Assembly (NCBI RefSeq): GCF_000708885.1 | Contig: NZ_JEOE01000007.1 | Location: forward strand, 1 to 64,000 | Source: Cellulomonas sp. HZM | GTDB lineage: Bacteria > Actinomycetota > Actinomycetes > Actinomycetales > Cellulomonadaceae | Direction: 5' to 3' | DNA: 64,000 nt | Notes under the pieces: generated by a model | Databases searched by the model: none | What the model was told of the DNA's origin: nothing | The model's input: the letters and a program-made list of their open reading frames with translations, nothing else | Position numbers and translations under genes: made by a program | Shown here: positions 48,849 to 60,324 of the stretch, piece by piece | Layout of the letters: the number at the start of each line of letters is the position of its first letter | How positions within the stretch are numbered: the stretch's first letter is position 1

Positions 48849-49778
48849 TCAGCCGACGACGACCGCCAGCACCCCCGGGCCGGCGTGCGCTGCGAGCACC
48901 GCGCTCGCCTCGACGACGACCGCCTCACGCACCAGCCCCTGAGACCGCTGCTCGAGCTGGGCGGCGAGGGTGTGCGCGACGTCCGGCTGACCGAGGTGGT
49001 GAACGGCGACACGAGCGCTGCCGCGTCGCCACACCTCGTCCAGGGCCACCGTGAGCAGACGTTCGCGCGCCGCGCGTCGGGTCCGGACCTTCTCGGCGAC
49101 GACGATGCGCCCGTCGGTGATCGTGAGCAGCGGTCGCAGCCCCAGGACGGTGCCGATCGCGGCTGCGGGCGCGGACAGCCGCCCGCCCCGGCGCAGGTGG
49201 TCGAGCGAGTCGACGAGGAACCACACACGGGTGCCGGCCGCGGTGGCACGCGCCGCACCGACGACCGCGTCAGCCTCGGGGAACCGGTCGGGTCGCGGTG
49301 CCGGACGCCGGCGCCACCAGTGCCGCACGGGCTCGTCGTCGTCCGACGCCTGGAGCGGCGTCGACGCGACGCGGGCCGCGTCGACCACGGCGAGGCCCAG
49401 CGCCATCGCGGTGACGCGCGAGTCCACCACGCGCACGGGGACGGGCGCCGACCCGGCGGCGAGCCTCGCGGCGCGGACGGTGCCGGACAGCTCACCCGAC
49501 ATGTGCACCGAGACGATCGCCCGCGCACCACGCTCCGCCGCGGCGCGGTAGGCCGCGGCGAACGCGGCGGGCGCGGGCTGGGACGTCGCGACGCGTGCCC
49601 CGCGCTCGAGGGCGGCGAGCAGGTCGCCCGGGCCGAGGTCGACCCCTTCGGCATGCCGCTCGTCGCCGACGAGCACGTCGAGCGGCACGACGCCGACGCC
49701 GAGATCGCGCGCGAGCTCGGCAGGCAGGCACGCCGTCGAGTCGGTGACGACCGCGACGGGACCGTCGGGGGCCGTCAC
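48849..49778 (-). CDS. DegV-family (fatty acid-binding) protein
   Basis: 309 residues. VAVVTDSTACLPAELA opening, ATSQPAPAAFAAAY and IVSVHMSGELSGTVRAA are the lipid carboxylate-binding blocks; WFLVDSLDHLRRGGRLS and RPLLTITDGRI follow. Related to FakB proteins, which present fatty acids to a FakA kinase; no fakA is present here. A ~35-residue acidic/basic insertion (PLQASDDDEPVRHWWRRRP) is unusual. 20 bp downstream of leuS. Confidence 0.92.
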   Translation of the reverse strand: MTAPDGPVAVVTDSTACLPAELARDLGVGVVPLDVLVGDERHAEGVDLGPGDLLAALERGARVATSQPAPAAFAAAYRAAAERGARAIVSVHMSGELSGTVRAARLAAGSAPVPVRVVDSRVTAMALGLAVVDAARVASTPLQASDDDEPVRHWWRRRPAPRPDRFPEADAVVGAARATAAGTRVWFLVDSLDHLRRGGRLSAPAAAIGTVLGLRPLLTITDGRIVVAEKVRTRRAARERLLTVALDEVWRRGSARVAVHHLGQPDVAHTLAAQLEQRSQGLVREAVVVEASAVLAAHAGPGVLAVVVG

Positions 49779-49798
49779 CGGCGTGGCGTCGCGGCGGC

Positions 49799-52741
<2,943 letters not shown>

Positions 52742-52747
52742 GCACCG

Positions 52748-52753
52748 AGTTTA
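52748..52753 (-). promoter_or_regulatory. Candidate -10 box for leuS
   Basis: TAAACT on the minus strand, 6 nt before the GTG at 52741. Confidence 0.6.
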
Positions 52754-52825
52754 CCGAGGTCCCGCGCACGCCGGCTCCACCCCCGCTGGCCATGCGCTCG
52801 CTGGGTGCCTCGAGCGTGCACGTCC

Positions 52826-52831
52826 TACGAT
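52826..52831 (+). promoter_or_regulatory. Candidate -10 box for the HerA-like gene
   Basis: TACGAT, 6 nt before the ATG at 52838; divergent from the leuS element ~75 bp away. Confidence 0.6.
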
Positions 52832-52837
52832 CGCGAC

Positions 52838-54688
52838 ATGTCGGACAGCGACGCCGCTCCCACGTCCCCTTCCGCCTCCGAGCTCGCGGCCCTGCGCGCG
52901 CAGGCCGCGCAGGCCGCGGCGGACGCCGCCGCGGCCAAGGCGGCGGCCGCGCAGGCCGCCCTCGAGGCCGCGGAGGCAGCAGCGGGAGGCGGGGCGTCGC
53001 CCGGAGCCGCTCCTACCGACGATCCCGCTCCGGCGCCCGAGCCCACCGCTGCTCCCGAACCCGCTCCCGACCCCGCCCCTGAACCCGCTCCTCAACCCGC
53101 TCCTCAACCCGCTCCCGAGGGATACGCCGCCGACGTCGCCGCGGGCTACACGTTCGAGGGCGGCACGCTGCCCGTGGGGGCGTTCGTGGCGGACGACGTC
53201 GCCGTGCCGTCCGCGCAGGTCGGCATCCCGCTGTCCATGATGAACCGGCACGGTCTGGTCGCGGGCGCCACGGGAACCGGCAAGACGAAGACGCTGCAGG
53301 TGCTCACGGAGGGCCTGTCGGCCGCAGGGGTCCCGGTGTTCGTCGCCGACATCAAGGGCGACCTGTCCGGCCTCGCGGCTGCGGGCGCCCCGAACGAGAA
53401 GCTGCTCGCCCGCACGGCGAGCATCGGGCAGGACTGGGTCGCGACCGCGTCCCCGGTCGAGTTCCTCAGCCTCGGCGGCGTCGGCACGGGCGTGCCCGTG
53501 CGCACGACCGTCACCGACTTCGGGCCGCTGCTGCTCTCCAAGGTGCTCGGCCTCAACGCGACGCAGGAGTCGAGCCTCGGCCTGATCATGCACTGGGCGG
53601 ACACGCAGGGCCTCGCGCTGCTCGACCTCAAGGACCTGCAGTCGACGATCGCGTTCCTGGTGAGCGACGACGGCAAGGACGAGCTCAAGGGCATCGGCGG
53701 CCTGTCGGCGGCGACGGCTGGCGTGATCCTGCGCGAGATCGTCTCGCTGCAGTCGCAGGGTGCCGACGCGTTCTTCGGTGAGCCTGCGTTCGACGTCAAC
53801 GAGCTGCTGCGCACCTCACCCGACGGACGCGGGATCGTCACCGCGCTGGAGCTGCCGGGGGTCCAGGACCGACCCGCGCTCTTCTCGACGTTCCTCATGT
53901 GGCTGCTCGCGGAGCTGTTCCAGGAGCTGCCCGAGGTGGGTGACCCCGACAAGCCGAAGCTGGTGTTCTTCTTCGACGAGGCGCACCTGCTCTTCCACGA
54001 GGCGTCGCCCGACTTCCTCACGCAGGTGACCCAGACGGTCCGCCTGATCCGCTCCAAGGGCGTCGGCGTGTTCTTCGTGACGCAGAGCCCCAAGGACGTG
54101 CCCGCCGACGTGCTGAGCCAGCTCGGCAGCCGCGTGCAGCACGCGCTGCGCGCCTACACGCCCGACGACGCGAAGGCCCTGCGGGCAGCGGCCCGGACGT
54201 TCCCGACGTCGCCGTACGACCTCGAGAAGCTCCTGACGTCGCTCGGCACCGGCGAGGCGGTGGTGACGGTTCTCGGCGAGAAGGGCGTGCCGACGCCCGT
54301 CGCGTGGACCCGTCTGCGTGCTCCGCAGTCGTCGATGGAGCCGCTCCCGGCCGCGGACCTGGCCGCAGCCGTCGCGGCGAGCCCCGTCGGAGCGCGCTAC
54401 GCGCAGCCCGTCGACCGCGAGTCCGCGTACGAGATGCTCACGGCGCGGGCGGTCAAGGCAGACCAGGACCGGGCCGCCGCCGCACAGGCGAAGCAGGACG
54501 CGGCCGAGGCCAAGGAACGCGCCGACGAGGCAGCGAAGGAGGCACGTCAGCGCGAGAAGGAGGCGCAGGCGGCGGCGAAGCGCACCGAGAAGCACACGAG
54601 CAGCGCGCTCGACTCGATCCTGCGGTCAGTGGGCACGCAGCTCGGCCGCGAGATCACCCGCTCGGTCTTCGGCACCCGCCGACGCTGA
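52838..54688 (+). CDS. HerA-like ATPase (DUF853, helicase-like)
   Basis: 616 residues. An Ala-rich coiled-coil (residues ~14-50) and a Pro-Ala repeat linker (~55-95, PAPEP/PAPQP) precede the ATPase core: Walker A AGATGTGKTKTLQ, VADIKGDLSG, Walker B LVFFFDEAHLLFHEA, and sensor FVTQSPKDVPADVLSQLGSRV. The C-terminal ~80 residues are a charged coiled coil (EAKERADEAAKEARQREKE). Hexameric DNA translocase-like family of unknown role. The last 63 bp overlap the convergent MFS gene. Confidence 0.92.
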   Translation: MSDSDAAPTSPSASELAALRAQAAQAAADAAAAKAAAAQAALEAAEAAAGGGASPGAAPTDDPAPAPEPTAAPEPAPDPAPEPAPQPAPQPAPEGYAADVAAGYTFEGGTLPVGAFVADDVAVPSAQVGIPLSMMNRHGLVAGATGTGKTKTLQVLTEGLSAAGVPVFVADIKGDLSGLAAAGAPNEKLLARTASIGQDWVATASPVEFLSLGGVGTGVPVRTTVTDFGPLLLSKVLGLNATQESSLGLIMHWADTQGLALLDLKDLQSTIAFLVSDDGKDELKGIGGLSAATAGVILREIVSLQSQGADAFFGEPAFDVNELLRTSPDGRGIVTALELPGVQDRPALFSTFLMWLLAELFQELPEVGDPDKPKLVFFFDEAHLLFHEASPDFLTQVTQTVRLIRSKGVGVFFVTQSPKDVPADVLSQLGSRVQHALRAYTPDDAKALRAAARTFPTSPYDLEKLLTSLGTGEAVVTVLGEKGVPTPVAWTRLRAPQSSMEPLPAADLAAAVAASPVGARYAQPVDRESAYEMLTARAVKADQDRAAAAQAKQDAAEAKERADEAAKEARQREKEAQAAAKRTEKHTSSALDSILRSVGTQLGREITRSVFGTRRR

Positions 54689-55915
54689 GGCAGGCTCGAG
54701 CGGACCGGTCGTCGGGCTCGTGGCCGTCGGCTCCGAGGCACGGGCGGCGGGCGGCGGGGTGCGACCGATCGTGAGCACGACGAGCAGGCCGAGGGTCGTC
54801 AGGCCCGCACCCACCCATGCCGGCGCGAGATAGCCCAGGCCGGCGTCGATGACGACGCCGCCGAGGAACGCACCCGACGCGTTGCCGAGGTTGAGCGCGG
54901 AGTGGCACAGCGCCGCACCGAGCGAGGGCGCCGCGGGAGACACGTCCATGAGCCGGGTCTGCAGCGAGAGCCCCAGGATCTGCGACGCGACGCCGAGCAG
55001 CACGATCGACGCGATCGCGGGGACGGTGAGGCTCCCGAGCAGCGCGATCGCGACGAGCACGGCGATCGTCGCGACCATCCCGAACACGACCGTCCCCAGC
55101 ACCGAGCGGTCGGCGAGCCGCCCACCGACGAGCGTCCCGGCCGTCATGCCGATGCCGTACAGGGCCAGCACGACAGGGACGACGCCGACCGCGAGCCCGG
55201 TCACGTCGGTGAGCAGCGGCTTCACGTACGAGTAGACCGAGAACATCCCGCCGAACCCGATGGCACCCGCGGCGAACGCGATCCACAGCTGCGAGTTGCG
55301 CAGCGCCCGCAGCTCGGAACGCACCGTGGTCTCGGGGTGGGACGGCAGCGACGGGGTCCACAGGTAGAGCGCGACCAGCGTGAGCAGGCCGATCGCACCG
55401 ACACCGACGAACGACCAGCGCCACCCGACCGCGTGACCGACGATCGCGGTCACGGGCACGCCCACCGCGCACGCGATCGTGAGTCCCGTCATCATCGCGG
55501 CGACGGCCCGTCCGCGGCGCTCGGCACCGACGACGAAGGTCCCCATGACGGCGCCCACGCCGAAGAACGCGCCGTGCGGGAGCCCCGCGACGAACCGCGT
55601 CGCGACGAGCGCGGGCGCCGCCGGCGCGAACGCCGAGAGCGCGTTGGCGACCGTGAACGCGACCATGAGCCACAGGAGCAGCCGGCGACGGTCCATCCGG
55701 GCGCCGAGGGCCGCGAGCGTGGGCGCGCCGACGACGACGCCGAGCGCGTACGCGGTGATCGCCCAGCCCGCGGTGGGGATCGAGACGTCGAGGTCCGAGG
55801 CGATCTCCGGCAGCAGGCCCATCGAGGCGAACTCGGTGGTGCCGATGCCGAACCCGCCGAGCGCGAGCGCGAAGAGCGCGAGGCGGCTGCGCGCGGGCGT
55901 CAGGGTGTGGTTCAC
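54626..55915 (-). CDS. MFS transporter (AraJ/arabinose efflux-type)
   Basis: 429 residues, 12 predicted helices. GTTEFASMGLLPEIASDL is characteristic of the DHA1 drug/sugar efflux subgroup, and ARMDRRRLLLWLMVAF is the loop 2-3 motif. The ~35-residue hydrophilic C-terminus (ASEPTATSPTTGPLEP...) covers the 63-bp overlap with the HerA-like gene. GTG start with GGGAG upstream. The palindrome at 55959-55974 and the metal-type repressor gene lie directly upstream. Confidence 0.9.
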   Translation of the reverse strand: MNHTLTPARSRLALFALALGGFGIGTTEFASMGLLPEIASDLDVSIPTAGWAITAYALGVVVGAPTLAALGARMDRRRLLLWLMVAFTVANALSAFAPAAPALVATRFVAGLPHGAFFGVGAVMGTFVVGAERRGRAVAAMMTGLTIACAVGVPVTAIVGHAVGWRWSFVGVGAIGLLTLVALYLWTPSLPSHPETTVRSELRALRNSQLWIAFAAGAIGFGGMFSVYSYVKPLLTDVTGLAVGVVPVVLALYGIGMTAGTLVGGRLADRSVLGTVVFGMVATIAVLVAIALLGSLTVPAIASIVLLGVASQILGLSLQTRLMDVSPAAPSLGAALCHSALNLGNASGAFLGGVVIDAGLGYLAPAWVGAGLTTLGLLVVLTIGRTPPPAARASEPTATSPTTGPLEPASASAGAEDRAGDLAAELRAH

Positions 55916-55958
55916 GGTGCTCCCAGCGGGGCTTCGTATCGATTCGATCAGGTGCGGG

Positions 55959-55974
55959 GTGACACCGTTGTCAC
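55959..55974. promoter_or_regulatory. GTGACA-N4-TGTCAC palindrome upstream of the MFS gene
   Basis: Perfect 6-bp arms around CCGT, 43 bp upstream of the MFS start and 20 bp past the repressor stop. A second near-palindrome, ATCGATTCGAT (55938-55948), lies between it and the gene. A candidate operator for an unidentified regulator, possibly the adjacent DtxR-family protein. Confidence 0.5.
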
Positions 55975-55993
55975 ATGGGTTGATGTCGAGATC

Positions 55994-56719
55994 CTAGGAC
56001 GCCGGACGCGCGACGAGCCAGATGGCGCGCGCGGCCGCCTCGCCGAGGTCGACCGTGCGCGGCTCGTCGGCCGGGCCGTCGTCCGGGCCGTCGGACAGGC
56101 GCACCGAGACCAGCCCGACCGCGTCCCGCCGCTGCACGACCTCGAGCGCGGCGTCGAGGTGCAGCCCCACCTCGTCGACCCAGCGCAGCAGATCGGGGTC
56201 CGCGTCCGAGATGCGCGCCACCGACCAGGAGCCCGGCGCTGCGTCCCAGAGCACCGTCGCGTGAGGCGGGTCGTACTCGCCCGCTGGTCCCGGGATCGGG
56301 TCGCCGTGCGGGTCACGCACCGGATGACCGAGACGCGCGGAGATGCGCTCGACGAACGTCTCGGACACCGCGTGCTCCAGCACCTCGGCCTCGTCGTGCA
56401 CCTCGTCCCAGCCGTAGCCGAGCTCCTCGACGAGGAACGTCTCGATGAGCCGGTGCCGACGCACCATCGCGAGCGCGTACCGTCGTCCCAGCTCCGTCAG
56501 GCCGACGGCGCCGTACGGCTCGTGCACCACGAGGCCCGCGTCCGAGAGCCGTCGCACGGTCTCGGAGACGGTCGACGCGCCGACGCCGAGGCGCGCGGCG
56601 AGCACCTTGGTGGTCGCGGGGCGCTCGTCCCACTCCGTCACCGACCAGATGACCTTGAGGTAGTCCTGGCTCACCGCGGACAGCTGGTCGGGCAGGACGC
56701 CGGTCTCCGGTTCGCTCAC
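55994..56719 (-). CDS. DtxR/MntR-family metal-dependent repressor
   Basis: 241 residues from the GTG at 56719 (VSEPETGVLPDQ). Winged helix: SQDYLKVIWSVTEWDERPATTKVLAARLGVGASTVSETVRRLSDAGLVVHE, quoted in parts (YLKVIWSV, GVGASTVSETVRRL). Dimerisation domain with metal ligands: RRHRLIETFLVEELGYGWDEVHDEAEVLEH, again in part (HDEAEVLEHAVSE). A FeoA/SH3-like C-terminal domain follows. Probably senses Mn2+ or Fe2+. Start supported by TACCCT 7 nt upstream. Confidence 0.92.
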   Translation of the reverse strand: MSEPETGVLPDQLSAVSQDYLKVIWSVTEWDERPATTKVLAARLGVGASTVSETVRRLSDAGLVVHEPYGAVGLTELGRRYALAMVRRHRLIETFLVEELGYGWDEVHDEAEVLEHAVSETFVERISARLGHPVRDPHGDPIPGPAGEYDPPHATVLWDAAPGSWSVARISDADPDLLRWVDEVGLHLDAALEVVQRRDAVGLVSVRLSDGPDDGPADEPRTVDLGEAAARAIWLVARPAS

Positions 56720-56726
56720 GCCGACC

Positions 56727-56732
56727 AGGGTA
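56727..56732 (-). promoter_or_regulatory. Candidate -10 box for the DtxR-family gene
   Basis: TACCCT on the minus strand, 7 nt before the GTG at 56719. It rules out the in-frame GTG at 56743, which lies upstream of the box. Confidence 0.6.
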
Positions 56733-56789
56733 GGCGGACGCACCCGCGCCGGTCCTCCCCCGTCCGCACCGGAGCAGCCGCGACCGCGG

Positions 56790-58514
56790 TCACCAGCCGT
56801 CGACGCTCCAGTGCCACGGCTCGCCGGGGAGATTGCGCAGGCCGTACGCCGCGGCGTTGCGGACGAGCCACGTCCAGGCCGACGAGCCCGCCCGCACGAC
56901 CGACCCGTCCTGCGTGAAGTCGATCGCGAGCCCTCGCTCGTGCCGCGAGGTCCCGGGCGTCGCCGTCATCGGTCGGCAGTGCGCGACGCCGTCGACGACG
57001 CTGCAGTTGCGTGCCCGCAGCGCCTGCTGCTGCGCGTTGCTGCGCCAGCCCCACCCACCCAGGTCGATCCCGTCGGCGTGGGCCGCCGCGACGAGCGCGT
57101 CGACCTGCTCCGCGAGGCAGCCGTTCACGCGGATCCCCGCGTGCGTGAGCACGGTCGCCGACTCCGGCACCGGACCGACGACGTCCGCGCAGTCGGCGGG
57201 CGCGGTCGCCGACAGCGCGTCGAGCGCACCCTCGGGGACGTCCGCCCGCCAGAGCTCCTCGCCGTTCGCCGCGCGCAGCACGGCACCGCCCACGTCCAGC
57301 GCCAGCACCGCGCCCGGGTTACCAGGCGACTCCGACGTCCAGTACACGGCCCCGGCCGCGTCGCGCAGCACGAGGTCGCCGTTCTTGCGCAGCTGCAGCC
57401 TCATCGAAGCGTCCGGGGCGGCGGCGATGACCGCCCACACGGCGGTGCCGTCGACCTCGAGGCGCAGCCCGTCCGGGTCCACGCGCAGGCTCAGGCGCCC
57501 GTCCGACGAGTCGAGCGCGTGCCCCGCCTTCACGGTGGCGCCGGCGTCGAGCGCAGCGGGGCCGAGCGCGGTGCCGGTGTGCCACAAGCGCTTGCCGGCG
57601 TCGTCCGCGAGCACCAGGTCACCGTCGTCGCGCAGCTCCAGCGTCGCGTCCTGGTGCACGCCGGTCCCGGTGCGCCACAGCACGGCGCCGGAAGCGCTGC
57701 GCAGTTCGAGGACGCCGGTCTCGGTGAGGTCCAGTCGCGGCGCGGCGCCGCTCACGGCGCTCGGCGAGGGCGGCGGGGCGGGGTCCTTCGCGGACGGGCC
57801 TGCTGGGTGCTCGTCGTCGGCCGCGGCCGCGCTCGCCGCGTCACCCGCCGCCGTGCCCCCGGCCGCAGGCGCGGCCTGGTCCGGCGAGGTACCCGCGGCG
57901 TCCGCGTCCGGGTCCGAGGACCAGCGGATGCGCGCGTCCGGCCCGAGCAGCCGCAGCACGCCGTCCTGGCCGACGACGAGCGTGTGCCGGCCGTCGGGCG
58001 ACGCGAGGGCCGCGCCTGCGGCGAGGGTCGAACCCGACGTGAGCATCGACGGCAGAGCGCCCGTGCCCGTCGACCACACCACCGTCCCGTGCGCGTCGCG
58101 GACCTGCAGGTCGCCGTCGTCCTCGACGACCAGGTGCGCGCCGCGGGTGCCCGTGGTGCCCGTCCGCCACCCGACGTCGCCGTCCGGCGCGACGAGCTGC
58201 ACGTCGCCCTGTGCCGTGACCCGCAGGACCGAGCCGGGTTCACCGGGACCACTCGTCCACCGCAGGTCACCGCCGACCTCGTACAGCCCGAGCACCCCGG
58301 ACCGCTGGACCACGAGCACCTCGCCCCCGTCGGCGGACACGAGCGACTGGGTCGGGTCGAGGTGCTCGCCGACCGACAACGTGTCGTCGTCAGCGGCCGC
58401 CAAGGCGGGCCCCGTGCCCACCAGCGTCGTCATCCCGGCCGCGCACGCCGCGACCACGACGAACCGCGCCCAGGCCGCGCCCGGCCGACGGACGGCACGA
58501 CGCGAACCCCGCAT
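56790..58514 (-). CDS. Secreted B-lectin repeat / VanY D,D-carboxypeptidase fusion
   Basis: 574 residues from the ATG at 58514 (GGGGAG Shine-Dalgarno). Signal peptide ARFVVVAACAAGMTTLVG...ALA-A (cleavage ~residue 40). About seven bulb-lectin-like repeats of the type LELRDDGDLVLADDAGKRLW fill residues ~45-410, split by a Pro/Ala linker (~205-250). The C-terminal ~150 residues are an M15B peptidase: SRHERGLAIDF gives the HxxxxxxD zinc ligands and GEPWHWSVDG the ExxH end. It should bind a wall glycan and trim peptidoglycan stem peptides. Two Cys pairs are present (DCADVV, NGCLAE, RNCSVV, HCRPM). Confidence 0.9.
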   Translation of the reverse strand: MRGSRRAVRRPGAAWARFVVVAACAAGMTTLVGTGPALAAADDDTLSVGEHLDPTQSLVSADGGEVLVVQRSGVLGLYEVGGDLRWTSGPGEPGSVLRVTAQGDVQLVAPDGDVGWRTGTTGTRGAHLVVEDDGDLQVRDAHGTVVWSTGTGALPSMLTSGSTLAAGAALASPDGRHTLVVGQDGVLRLLGPDARIRWSSDPDADAAGTSPDQAAPAAGGTAAGDAASAAAADDEHPAGPSAKDPAPPPSPSAVSGAAPRLDLTETGVLELRSASGAVLWRTGTGVHQDATLELRDDGDLVLADDAGKRLWHTGTALGPAALDAGATVKAGHALDSSDGRLSLRVDPDGLRLEVDGTAVWAVIAAAPDASMRLQLRKNGDLVLRDAAGAVYWTSESPGNPGAVLALDVGGAVLRAANGEELWRADVPEGALDALSATAPADCADVVGPVPESATVLTHAGIRVNGCLAEQVDALVAAAHADGIDLGGWGWRSNAQQQALRARNCSVVDGVAHCRPMTATPGTSRHERGLAIDFTQDGSVVRAGSSAWTWLVRNAAAYGLRNLPGEPWHWSVDGW

Positions 58515-58619
58515 GATCACTCCCCCGCGGCGCGCAGCACCGCGCGCACCTCCCACACGTTAAGCCTTCCGGGCGACGACCACACGGGTGAACCCCGTCC
58601 GGGTCGGGCGCTCCGTCGA

Positions 58620-60299
58620 TCAGCCGACCTGCCCGGCCCCCGTCGGGTCCGCGCTCGGGCTCGATCCGGGGACGTCGAGCGCAGGGACGCCGGGCACGGG
58701 CGGCGTCGCGGGAGGCAGCACCGGTAGCGCGGGCCACTCCTGGGGCATCGACACCTCGACCGTCCCGTTCGTGCGCACGTGCACCAGCTGGTAGTCACGC
58801 ACACGGTGCGTCTCCCGGTCGACGTGCAGCACCGTCATCGCCGCGGTGCCGTGCAGCGGGCCGATCGTCGGCTGGCCCAGCGTCGCACCCGCGGTGCTCG
58901 AGCTGACGTACCGCACGCCGAGCCCGACGACCTCGGGGCCGACCTGCCGGTGCAGGTGCCCGGACACCTGCGCGGGCACGCACCCGCGCGCGAGGGTGTC
59001 GTCGCCCACCCAGGGGGTGTGGATGAGGAGCAGGTCGACGCCCTTGTCGTCGTCGCACGCGACGTCCGCGAGGCGAGCCGTCTCCTGCGCCTCCGACTCG
59101 GTTCCGGCGGTCGAGGTCCCGACGCCCACCCGGGTCTCGTTGGGGTCGTGGTCGCCGAGGATGCGCAGGCCGTCGACCTCCACGACCTTGCCCTCGAGCA
59201 CCGTCGCGCCCGCCTTCGCGTACATCGCCGAGGTCTCGGCGGAGTCGTGGTTGCCCGGTGACGTCACCAGGTCGACCCCCGACGGCACGGCGCGGGCGAT
59301 GGCCCCGACGCAGAACTGCTCGACCGCGGTGCCGTTCATCGTCGTGTCACCCGCGTCCAGCACGACGCTCGCCCCCGACCGCCGCACGAGCGTCGTGATC
59401 AGGGGTGCCATGCCGGTGTTGCAGTGGATGTCCGAGACGACGACGAGCGTCTGGACGTCACGCTCGGGCGCGACCGGGCCGGCCCCGGGCCCGAACAGGT
59501 CCTGCGCCTGCGCGAGCTGCGCGCTCGTGCGGTCCCAGCTCACGGCGAGCGCCTCGTCCGCCCGGGCGTAGAACGCCTGGTTGCGCTCGTACGCGTCGAG
59601 CGCCTGCGCCCCGTAGGTGTCGATGACCCCCGCGAGGCGCCCGGTCACGCGAGCCCCCTCGAGCGCGGTGCCGTCGAACACAGGCGACGCCTCCGGACGC
59701 GCCTCGGGCCGGCCGACGACGTGCCCGTCCGCCCCGACGACGACCACGAGCACCACGACGGCCGTCGCCGCCACCCATACCTGACGGCGGTGCGCCCGCG
59801 CGTGCGCCGCGAGCTCCGACCGACGGCTCGACCCGAGCAGCGCACGGCCCGCGAACCAGAGGCCCACCAGGACGGCGAGCGCCGTCACCGCACGACCCAG
59901 CGCGTCGAGGACCATCGCCCGGGCCACCACCACGACGGTCGCCTTGGGGTCGGAGAACAGCTGGACGTAGCTGTGCAGGTCGCCGCTCAACGCCTGCAGC
60001 GTCATCGCCTGGTCGACCTGCGTGAACGTCTCGGGGATCTCCTGCACGGTGACGCGCACGCCCAGGTCGAGCGGGAGCGGGGAGTCCACCTCGAGGGTTC
60101 CGAGCGGCCCGAGGTCCACCGTGACCGTGTCGTCCGTGGTCATGGCGTACCGCGCGGCGTGCGGGCCGAGGTTGGCCTCGACGCTCGCCGTGCTCACGCC
60201 GAAGGCGACGCTCGCCAGCACCGCGAGCGCACACAGCAACGGCCCGGCCCAGCGCACTCGGCGCTCACGCGCCCGCGGGGTGCTCGTCTGCTCGCTCAT
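58620..60299 (-). CDS. Membrane metallophosphoesterase
   Basis: 559 residues. Three transmembrane helices (residues ~17-36, ~128-150, ~173-190) precede an extracellular calcineurin-like phosphoesterase: VVVSDIHCNTG, VVLDAGDTTMNG, SPGNHDSAE, LLLIHTPWV and VSGHLHRQV supply the metal ligands. A Pro-rich C-terminal tail follows. Substrate unknown. ATG start; TAGGCT lies 8 nt upstream and shares two bases with the divergent -10 of the SRPBCC gene. Confidence 0.9.
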   Translation of the reverse strand: MSEQTSTPRARERRVRWAGPLLCALAVLASVAFGVSTASVEANLGPHAARYAMTTDDTVTVDLGPLGTLEVDSPLPLDLGVRVTVQEIPETFTQVDQAMTLQALSGDLHSYVQLFSDPKATVVVVARAMVLDALGRAVTALAVLVGLWFAGRALLGSSRRSELAAHARAHRRQVWVAATAVVVLVVVVGADGHVVGRPEARPEASPVFDGTALEGARVTGRLAGVIDTYGAQALDAYERNQAFYARADEALAVSWDRTSAQLAQAQDLFGPGAGPVAPERDVQTLVVVSDIHCNTGMAPLITTLVRRSGASVVLDAGDTTMNGTAVEQFCVGAIARAVPSGVDLVTSPGNHDSAETSAMYAKAGATVLEGKVVEVDGLRILGDHDPNETRVGVGTSTAGTESEAQETARLADVACDDDKGVDLLLIHTPWVGDDTLARGCVPAQVSGHLHRQVGPEVVGLGVRYVSSSTAGATLGQPTIGPLHGTAAMTVLHVDRETHRVRDYQLVHVRTNGTVEVSMPQEWPALPVLPPATPPVPGVPALDVPGSSPSADPTGAGQVG

Positions 60300-60307
60300 C
60301 TGCCTCC

Positions 60308-60317
60308 AGCCTAGACT
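60308..60317. promoter_or_regulatory. Overlapping divergent -10 boxes
   Basis: Minus-strand TAGGCT (60308-60313) is 8 nt before the phosphoesterase ATG, and plus-strand TAGACT (60312-60317) is 7 nt before the SRPBCC GTG. They share positions 60312-60313, so the two promoters should exclude each other. Confidence 0.55.
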
Positions 60318-60324
60318 CGCCGCC

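Noticed and set aside
52842-55915. Possible fusion or frameshift between the HerA-like and MFS genes
   Set aside because: They are on opposite strands; the overlap is convergent, not a fusion.
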